A DNA stretch of 18,261 bases from DASPXY01 sp038227745. GTDB lineage: Bacteria > Planctomycetota > Planctomycetia > Gemmatales > Gemmataceae. Where the stretch lies: assembly GCA_038227745.1 (NCBI GenBank), contig JBBRPS010000091.1:1-18261 (forward strand), in the 5' to 3' direction. Position numbers and translations under genes: made by a program. Under the pieces are notes generated by a model. That model was not told where the DNA came from, ran no database searches, and saw only the letters and a program-made list of their open reading frames with translations. Below, piece after piece: positions 12,139 to 18,261 of this stretch (its first letter is position 1; each line of letters starts with the position of its first letter).

Positions 12139-13094
12139 GACACGCCAGCCGAGTCGGAGATGGCCGGAGCAAGCGGGGCTTGCGAACGCCGCTGCGGTTC
12201 GCCAGAATGCCGAACGGAGGGCCAAGCCATGCCGCTGCACGATTGGACAGACGAACGGGGCTGGGACAGCGTCCATCCGGTGTGGTTGACGTACCTGCTG
12301 GAGTACGTGCAAGAGCGACTCCCGGAGGGGTACAAGGCGTTCCTCGGCGGCGTGCCCTCTCTGACGGTGGACTCGGGCCACGGCAGGCCGGATGTCAGCG
12401 TCCGGCAATGGGGGCCGGGACCGGCTGCCGAGACCGTTACGAGCGGCACCGGCGTCCTCGAGCCGGACCTGGAAGCGAGCGTCTCCTTCCGCCTGGACCC
12501 ACAGCGCGCCCTCCACGTCGATTTCTATGGGCAGTTGATTGCCGCCCTCGAACTCGTCTCGCCGCGGAACAAGGATCGCGCCGACGCGAAGGAGGTGTAC
12601 GCCAACCGCTATCTGGGCTACCTCCGCCTGGGCGTGCATCTGCTGCTGGTCGATGTGCTGCCGCGCCTCAAGGGCTTCTCGTTCTCCGATGCCATCACGA
12701 GCGGCCTGGGTCTGGAGCTGTCGCCGCTGCCGCCGCCGTTCGCCGCCGCCTACCGCGTCGGCGAGGTCGTCCCAGTGGGCGACGACCTGGGCAGCCTCGT
12801 GGGCCTGTGGCGCCGCCCACTGCGGGTCGGCCAGCCGCTGCCCGAGTTGCCGCTGCCGCTGAGCGTTCACCGGGCCGTCGTGATCGACCTGGAGGAGACG
12901 TACCAACGAGCGGCGAAGCGGGCGTATCTGGATTGAGGCGATGGCCTCTCCTGGGCCGACCCTCGTCGGTCACGACCGCATCCCCCGCAGTGTTTGAGTG
13001 GGCTGAACCAAGAGTTGCAGCAGACCGGCCACGCGAACAGACTCACCCGGAGTTCAACGGCCCCCCCGCGTGAGCCGGCCGCTGAGCGTGGTCG
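12133..13094 (+). mobile_element. Proposed integron gene cassette 2 (DUF4058 protein)
   Basis: The proposed cassette is 962 bp, from TTCATC (12133) to the G of GTTAGCG (13094), with one gene and an attC-like site after it. In circular form its R' would read GTTCATC, matching 6 of 7 positions of the complement of its own R'' (GCTGAAC, complement GTTCAGC). The present downstream R' GTTAGCG matches clearly less well. Gene orientation and order (gene, then site) are the same as in cassette 1. Confidence 0.58.
12229..12936 (+). CDS. DUF4058 family protein, copy 2
   Basis: The 235-residue protein starts at MPLHDWTDERGW with CGGAGGG at 12215-12221; an in-frame ATG 69 bases upstream lacks an RBS. 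It shares the family marks of copy 1: the MP(I/L)HDW opening, PD at 54-55, LIAALELVSPRNKD (Glu108, Lys115) and LGVHLLLVDVLPR. It is clearly diverged from copy 1, with a shorter N-terminal half and a different C-terminus, so it is not a recent duplicate. The PD...ExxSPxNK arrangement again suggests a PD-(D/E)XK-like fold by analogy with Uma2; function is unknown. It appears to be the sole gene of a cassette bounded by attC-like sites. It probably shares the transcript of the membrane-protein gene, or is transcribed from a promoter in the 96-nt cassette leader. Confidence 0.88.
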   Translation: MPLHDWTDERGWDSVHPVWLTYLLEYVQERLPEGYKAFLGGVPSLTVDSGHGRPDVSVRQWGPGPAAETVTSGTGVLEPDLEASVSFRLDPQRALHVDFYGQLIAALELVSPRNKDRADAKEVYANRYLGYLRLGVHLLLVDVLPRLKGFSFSDAITSGLGLELSPLPPPFAAAYRVGEVVPVGDDLGSLVGLWRRPLRVGQPLPELPLPLSVHRAVVIDLEETYQRAAKRAYLD

Positions 13095-13100
13095 TTAGCG
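13002..13100 (+). other. attC-like recombination site B
   Basis: R'' is GCTGAAC (13002-13008), followed by a 5-nt spacer. The L stem is GTT (13014-13016) with AGC (13085-13087), including one G-T pair, with bulged G13017 and then CAGC with GCTG (13018-13021 with 13081-13084). An interrupted stem with CCGGC and ACGCG blocks (to 13035 and from 13067) encloses a 31-nt loop. A 6-nt spacer leads to R' GTTAGCG (13094-13100). Spacer lengths and the bulged G match site A exactly. The two sites share 23 of 27 bases at the left end and 14 of 16 (GCTGAGC to GTCGTT) at the right end, while their central stems differ in sequence, as expected for attC. Confidence 0.6.
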
Positions 13101-13133
13101 ACGAATCGAGAAAGCCAGCCAGGAGGTCGCGAC

Positions 13134-16100
13134 ATGAAGGTCGATAAGTATTTCGCCTACCGTGGTGCCGTTAAGGCGGTCGCCCGCGTCGGCGACAACG
13201 TCGTCTTCGTCACCCACCACTCCGAGGATCAGCCCACCGCCGCCTACTGCCTCGACACCGACAAGCTCTCCATGACCGGCGACCGACTGCCGGCCGGCGG
13301 CGTGCGCCTGCTGGCCGACGGCGACACCGTCTGGGTCGCGGGCAGCGACCGCAAGCTCTACCGCGCCGCGCTCAAGGGCGGCGTGGCCCCGGTTGGTCCG
13401 CAGTTCTCCGCCGTGCCCGCGGCGCTGGCCCTGCTGTCCGAGAACCGCCTCGCGGTGCTGGCCGGGACCGACATCACCGTCGTCACGCGCAAGGACGGCA
13501 AGGTCCTGCAGACGCTGACGCTGCCGGACCCCGGCACCGCCCTCGCGTCCGACCCGACCGGGCAGTGGCTGGTCGCCGGCACGGCCAAGGGCACCGTCGC
13601 CGTCTTCGACACCGAGGACAAACCGGAGTTCATGGCGGGCGAATCGGCGAAACTCCACGAGGGGGCGGTGACGGCCCTTCTCTTCGAGCGCGAGGACCTG
13701 CGCTTCTTCTCGGCCGGCGCCGACCAGAAGCTGCTCTCGACACACGCCCGCGGCAAACTCGAACCCGAGGATAAGGGCCGCGGCGCCAATCACACCGAGC
13801 CGATCACGGCGATGGTCTGGGCCCCCGGCGACCGCTTCCTGACCGGCAGCCGTGACGCCACGGTCAAGACCTGGCCGCGCGTCGGCAACGTCAAGCCGGC
13901 CACGCTCAAGGACGGCGTCGGCAAGGTCGTGGACCTGACCATCGTGCAGATGCAGCAGAAGCCGCACCTCGTCATCGCCTGCGAGGACAACACGCTGCGC
14001 TTGTTCCAACTCGACGAGGAGGGCCGCTTCGGCGAGGCGACGCACACGCTGCACGACGCCACCGCCTGGGCGAAGAACGAGTTCGCGCACACCGAGGCGA
14101 CGCGGCGTGAGGCGGCGCTGAAGGCGCTCGCCGAGTTCAACGACGCGCCGTCGATCGAGCTGCTGTCCGAGCAGGTGGGCAAGGACGCCGACCACAGCCT
14201 CCGCCTGCTCGGGGCGCAGCTGCTCGGCCGGTCCAGTCATCCGCGGGCGGCGAAGCTGCTGGAAGGCTGGCTGAAGCACGCCGATGAGGCGGTGTGCGTG
14301 GCGGCCCTGCACGGGCTGCGCCGCCACCTCGGCGAGGAGGACCTGCGGCCGCTGGAACTGGCGCTCAAGACCGAGAAGGCGAAGGTCGGCGTCGCCGCCG
14401 TCGAGGGCCTGCAGCAGCTCGCGGCGAAGGACGACCAGGCGCTGGCGCGGCTGACCGAGGCGCTCGACCACAAGGTCTCCGACGTGCGCCTGGCGGCGCT
14501 GGCGGCGCTGGAGAAGGTCTACCCCGCCGACTCCCCCGAGGCGAACCTGATCGCCCTGGGCTCGAAGCACGCCGACATCCGCCGCGCCACGCTGGTGCGC
14601 CTGTTCCACCGCAAGCTGGCGACCGAGCCGCGCGTGCAGGCGGCCCTGCGCTGGCGGCTGGAGGACCAAGACGCCAACGTGCGCCGCACCGCGTACCTGG
14701 TGTCGCTGTTCACCCGCCCGAAGCTGGTCAAACCGCTGCGCGAGCGCGACCCGGAGCTGCAGCGGCAGCTCGTCGAACTGGAGGCGCTGGCGCAGGGGCA
14801 AGCCCCGGACCCCAAGGCGCCGGAGGCCGCGGCGCCTTCGCAGCCGGCGGTGCTGCCGGCTACCCACGGGGCGCGGCCCGTGGGCTTGACGGACGCCGAC
14901 TACGACCCGCTGCTGCAGGCGACCGCCAGCCGCTCGCTCGACACCTGCCTGATGGGCGCCCGCGGCCTGGCGGTCCTCGGCGACCCGCGCGCCTTCGGCC
15001 TGCTGCTGCAGCTCAGCCGCGAGTCGGCAGCCTGGGCGCGCGTCGAGGTATGCCGGGCGCTGGCCGCCCTCGACGACCCGCGCAGCCTCAAGCGCCTGCG
15101 CTCGCTGCTGCACGACAGCGAGGCGTCGGTGCGCGACGCGGCGTTCACCGCGCTGGCCCACACGCACGCCGCCGAGCCGCTGCTGGCCGCGGAGTCCGGC
15201 CTGAACGCCGGCTTCGAGGACGTGCGCCGCCGCGGCCTGGAGGCGCTGATCGGCGAGGTCCGCAAGGCGCCGCCGAAGCAGGCCGACCAGCCCGCCTGGC
15301 AGCTCCTGGTGCGCGCCCTCAACGACAGCTTCTCCGGCGTGCGCAGCGAGGCGTTCAAGGCGGCGCTGAACCTCAAGATCGCTGGCGGCGGCATTCAGAC
15401 GCTGCGCTTCGTCCTGCAGAGCGTCCACGCCGACGTCCGCCGCGAGGTGCTCACCGAGGTGATGGCCCAGTCCGGCGAGGCGTGGGCGTGGAACCTGCTG
15501 CTGGAGTTCTACAACGACCACGACGCCAGGCTGCGCGAGGAGGCGTTTACCTTCGCGGTCGGCAAGACGAAGGAGCTGGGGCCGCTGGAGACGGCGCTGG
15601 CGTCGCAGTACGCCGACGTCCGCAAGAAGGCGGTGGACGGCCTCATCAAGAAGCACACCAGGGCGGCGCAGGCGCTGCTCGTGCGCGCACTCGCCGACAA
15701 GGACAGGGAGGTGCGCGAGCTGGCCCTGGACGCGCTGGTCGGCGACGACGTGCGGCCGGCGCTGGCCGACGCGCTGAAGAACCCGCACCCCGACGTGCGC
15801 GTCCGCGCCGCGGTGGCGCTGGCGCGCCACGGCGACCGCCAGGTCCTCGAACCGCTGCGGGCGCTGGTCACGGCGGCCGAGCCGGAGCAGCGCGAGCGCC
15901 AGGCGGACTGGCAGGCGCTGGTCGAGCGCGCCGCGGAGGGCCTGGGCCGGCTCGGCGATCCCGCGGCGCTGACGGACCTGCTGCCGCTGCTCGACAGCCG
16001 CCATCCGACGCTGCGGCAGATCGGGGCGAAGTCGCTGATGTGGGTGTCGCGGCCCGACTCACTGGAGGCGCTGCGCCAGGCGCTGCAGCACGCCGACGCC

Positions 16101-18261
16101 GAGGTGAAGTACCACGCCGCCTTTGGGCTGGCCTACGCCGGCGACCCGCTCGGCGCCTCGCTGGTGTTCTCTGACCAGGCCCGGCAGGTGCTCAAGCCCG
16201 AGGTGCAGGTGGTCGCGGCCCTGACGCTCGGCCCGGCCGGCGAGGACCAGCTCGTCGTGCTGCTCGACGACGCCGAGGAGAAGATCCGCAACCAGGCCCT
16301 GCTCCTGATGATGATGCTGGAGCTGAAGACGCACGAGGGGACGCCGGCGTGCTGCCTGGCGTGCCTGTCGTCGCGGATGCCGCGGGTGCGGCTGACGGCG
16401 GCGCGCGGCCTGGAGTGCTTCGCCGACCCCGCCGCGTTCGCGCAGTTCGTGGTGGACCTCTTCAACGACCGCGGCGAGGAGCAGCCGTGGAAGGTGCCGC
16501 AGGAGACGGTCGAGGCGGCCGCCGACCTGATCGCCTTCGCCAGCCCGCACGTCCGGGCACGGACCGCCATTCTCCTCCGTCACCTGTCCGCTAAGGAGCA
16601 GGCTCCGTGGAACCAGGCGTGGGCCGTCCACCAGGAGCGCTTCGCCGACGAGATCGCCGCGGCGCGTGAGAAGTCCGCCGAGCGCGGAACGGTGCCGCTG
16701 CAGACCACGCTGGACCAGCTCCGCCAGCTCGCCTTCGGCGCCTATGTCGGCCTGGTGCGCGAGCAGGGCGGGCCACAGACCACGGCCCAGCAGGTGGCGC
16801 GCGTCCGCCAGACCGCACTGAGCCGCATCCTCGCCCTCGCTCAGGCGGACCCCCACTACGCGAAGGGAGCGCAGCCCGTCTTCATCCAGGCGCTGGGCGA
16901 CCCCAACCAGCCGGTGCGGCTGCAGGCGTTCCTGCACTTGCAGGATCTCGGGATGGATCGGGCGGCGCTGGGCGCCGAGGCGCTCGAAGCCGGCCACACC
17001 GACCTCGGCGTCAAGGGCCTCGAACTGCTGGCGGGCAGTGCCGCGGCGGGGGAGGGCGACGCCGTTCTCGAACGGGTCATGCTGGCCCGCAGCGACAACC
17101 TCGCCGTCGAGGCCGCGAAGCTGCTGGCCGGCCGGCGCGGCCAGGTGCCGGTGGCCGCGAAGGCTCTGGAAGCGGCGTTCGAGAACCTGCGGCTGCAGGC
17201 GGTGGACTGGCTCGCCGCCGAGTACGACAAGGACGAGAGCGCGAAGACTGGCTTGCGGCAGGCCCTCCAGTCGCGCTACCAGAAGGTGCGCAACCGGGCG
17301 GCCCTGGAGCTGGCGACGAAGAAGGATCCCGCCGCCTACGACGCTCTTGTGAAGATGCTGGCGGCGACGGACGACGCCGGCACGCAGCAGCGCGTGATCG
17401 TGTCGCTGCAGAAGCTCGGCGACGCGCGCACGCCGGACGCCCTCATGGACCGCGTCGAGAACGACCCGCGCGGCACCGCGCAGATCGATCCGCTCCTGCG
17501 CACCGCCGGCAGCTTCCGCCGGCCCGAGAACGCCGACCGCCTGCTGCGGCTGCTGGAGAAGAACCCCAAGTGGCGCGAGCCCGCGTTCGCCGCCGTCCTC
17601 GCGATCGGCGGCCACGACCAGGCGATCAACGACGCCGAGGACGAGAACCCGGATCGGACGTGGGAGCAGAAGCAGTTCCCGCGGCACGACGCCGTGCTGG
17701 CCCGGTTGATGGAGCGCTGCCTGGCGCTGGGCGACCCCAAGCTGCTGACGCGGCTGATCGCCGGGGCGCGCTGGGCACGCGGCAAGGATGTCGATCCGGT
17801 GCTGGCGGCGCTGGTCAACCACCCGCAGGACCCCCTGCGCCAGTCGGCCGTCGAGGCGCTGGGCTGGCGGCTGCGCAAGCGCGGCGGCTCGCCCGACGCC
17901 TTGCTCAAGATGGTAGGGCACCGCGAGCCGGTGACGCAGTTCCTCGCCGCCGAGGGGCTGGCGCGCGCCGGCCGGGCCGAGGGCCTGAACGTGCTGCTGG
18001 CCGCGGTGGAGTTCATGAGCGACGTGCGGCTGCGGCAGCGCGCGGTCCGCGCCCTGGGCGAGCTGGGCGATGCGCGGGCGCTGGACACGCTGCTGCGGCT
18101 GGCCAACGAGGACGGCCACGCGCTGCAGGAGCAGGCCGCGGAGGCGCTCGGCCACCTGGGCAAGTCCGACAAGGCCGAGGAGATCTTCAAGCTGCTGGAG
18201 CGGTTCGGCCGGGGGCAGGGTGGCGTGGCGGCCAACGCGCTGCGCGGCCTGCGCTGGCTGA
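13134..18261 (+). CDS. Giant beta-propeller plus HEAT-repeat protein (3' end beyond the window)
   Basis: The frame is open from ATG 13134 (AGGAGG at 13121-13126) to the window end, giving at least 1709 residues without a frameshift. Residues 1 to about 300 form WD40-like beta-propeller blades: VGDNVVFVTH, ADGDTVWVAGSDRKLYRAAL, HEGAVTALLFEREDLRFFSAGADQKL, ITAMVWAPGDRFLTGSRDATVKTW. From about 325 onward come dozens of HEAT repeats, for example SDVRLAALAALEKV, EVRELALDALVGD, PDVRVRAAVALARHGD and DVRLRQRAVRALGELGDARAL. An Ala/Pro linker at about 555-585 separates two HEAT blocks. Such proteins are large binding scaffolds; no catalytic motif is seen and no signal peptide is present. It starts 34 bp after attC-like site B. 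I recall propeller/HEAT and BRCT- or WGR-bearing giants next to MoxR AAA+ and vWA genes in related genomes; those would lie outside this window if present. Confidence 0.9.
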   Translation, partial: MKVDKYFAYRGAVKAVARVGDNVVFVTHHSEDQPTAAYCLDTDKLSMTGDRLPAGGVRLLADGDTVWVAGSDRKLYRAALKGGVAPVGPQFSAVPAALALLSENRLAVLAGTDITVVTRKDGKVLQTLTLPDPGTALASDPTGQWLVAGTAKGTVAVFDTEDKPEFMAGESAKLHEGAVTALLFEREDLRFFSAGADQKLLSTHARGKLEPEDKGRGANHTEPITAMVWAPGDRFLTGSRDATVKTWPRVGNVKPATLKDGVGKVVDLTIVQMQQKPHLVIACEDNTLRLFQLDEEGRFGEATHTLHDATAWAKNEFAHTEATRREAALKALAEFNDAPSIELLSEQVGKDADHSLRLLGAQLLGRSSHPRAAKLLEGWLKHADEAVCVAALHGLRRHLGEEDLRPLELALKTEKAKVGVAAVEGLQQLAAKDDQALARLTEALDHKVSDVRLAALAALEKVYPADSPEANLIALGSKHADIRRATLVRLFHRKLATEPRVQAALRWRLEDQDANVRRTAYLVSLFTRPKLVKPLRERDPELQRQLVELEALAQGQAPDPKAPEAAAPSQPAVLPATHGARPVGLTDADYDPLLQATASRSLDTCLMGARGLAVLGDPRAFGLLLQLSRESAAWARVEVCRALAALDDPRSLKRLRSLLHDSEASVRDAAFTALAHTHAAEPLLAAESGLNAGFEDVRRRGLEALIGEVRKAPPKQADQPAWQLLVRALNDSFSGVRSEAFKAALNLKIAGGGIQTLRFVLQSVHADVRREVLTEVMAQSGEAWAWNLLLEFYNDHDARLREEAFTFAVGKTKELGPLETALASQYADVRKKAVDGLIKKHTRAAQALLVRALADKDREVRELALDALVGDDVRPALADALKNPHPDVRVRAAVALARHGDRQVLEPLRALVTAAEPEQRERQADWQALVERAAEGLGRLGDPAALTDLLPLLDSRHPTLRQIGAKSLMWVSRPDSLEALRQALQHADAEVKYHAAFGLAYAGDPLGASLVFSDQARQVLKPEVQVVAALTLGPAGEDQLVVLLDDAEEKIRNQALLLMMMLELKTHEGTPACCLACLSSRMPRVRLTAARGLECFADPAAFAQFVVDLFNDRGEEQPWKVPQETVEAAADLIAFASPHVRARTAILLRHLSAKEQAPWNQAWAVHQERFADEIAAAREKSAERGTVPLQTTLDQLRQLAFGAYVGLVREQGGPQTTAQQVARVRQTALSRILALAQADPHYAKGAQPVFIQALGDPNQPVRLQAFLHLQDLGMDRAALGAEALEAGHTDLGVKGLELLAGSAAAGEGDAVLERVMLARSDNLAVEAAKLLAGRRGQVPVAAKALEAAFENLRLQAVDWLAAEYDKDESAKTGLRQALQSRYQKVRNRAALELATKKDPAAYDALVKMLAATDDAGTQQRVIVSLQKLGDARTPDALMDRVENDPRGTAQIDPLLRTAGSFRRPENADRLLRLLEKNPKWREPAFAAVLAIGGHDQAINDAEDENPDRTWEQKQFPRHDAVLARLMERCLALGDPKLLTRLIAGARWARGKDVDPVLAALVNHPQDPLRQSAVEALGWRLRKRGGSPDALLKMVGHREPVTQFLAAEGLARAGRAEGLNVLLAAVEFMSDVRLRQRAVRALGELGDARALDTLLRLANEDGHALQEQAAEALGHLGKSDKAEEIFKLLERFGRGQGGVAANALRGLRWL

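Noticed and set aside
13095..16004. Minus-strand open frame of 969 codons opposite the propeller/HEAT gene
   Set aside because: It is rich in Arg, Gln, Leu and Val repeats typical of the antisense of GC-rich HEAT repeats. It has no RBS or recognisable motif and is contradicted by the clear WD40/HEAT pattern on the plus strand.
16059..18155. Minus-strand open frame of 698 codons
   Set aside because: It shows the same antisense shadow pattern as the frame at 13095-16004; the plus-strand HEAT repeats are unmistakable.

Overview
The window looks like chromosome from a member of the Planctomycetota, most likely a Gemmata-like (Gemmataceae) bacterium. The evidence is the very high GC content, a surface protein with the planctomycete LEPLERR-type N-terminal tag, a small lipoprotein of a type I recall from Gemmata relatives, two DUF4058 genes, and very large HEAT-repeat proteins. 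There are no rRNA, tRNA or CRISPR genes. The taxonomic call is an inference from gene families.

Layout. (1) 1-1470: a terminator for a gene left of the window, a secreted proline-rich protein (259-909, +), and a lipoprotein gene that meets it tail to tail with 3 bp between (913-1173, -). (2) 1472-2260: a putative HEXXH metallopeptidase, starting at GTG behind a good RBS. (3) 2320-5218, minus strand: in transcription order, a planctomycete surface protein with about three Ig/cadherin-like repeats, a 110-residue protein of unknown function, and a soluble hybrid histidine kinase (REC-HisKA-HATPase-REC) whose first receiver looks degenerate. (4) 5219-5947: a long intergenic stretch with an AT-rich island and three hairpins, one with a 29-bp perfect stem that grows to 46 paired bp. 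(5) 5948-9199: a 1083-residue helical-repeat protein with an internal BRCT domain. (6) 9197-10275: a REP-associated HUH (Y1) transposase gene flanked by inverted and direct copies of its likely REP element. (7) 10299-11027: the first DUF4058 gene. (8) 11522-13100: two apparent integron gene cassettes, each one gene followed by an attC-like site, with no integrase in the window. They encode a 155-residue single-pass membrane protein and a second DUF4058 protein. (9) 13134 to the window end: a beta-propeller plus HEAT-repeat protein of at least 1709 residues, cut by the window edge.

How the parts relate. The BRCT/helical-repeat gene and the propeller/HEAT gene are same-strand giants of similar style. 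They may be two pieces of one chromosomal module separated by about 3.9 kb of accessory DNA (REP/transposase unit, DUF4058 gene, cassettes). The strongest novel signal is the cassette pair. Two sites share the imperfect-hairpin geometry of attC: R box, 5/6-nt unpaired spacer, short L stem with one bulged G, long stem, about 31-nt loop. Each site's 5' R box also matches the start of its own cassette better than the sequence now next to it, as expected if each cassette was once a circle. This would be a small CALIN-type array (attC sites without integrase) in a planctomycete.
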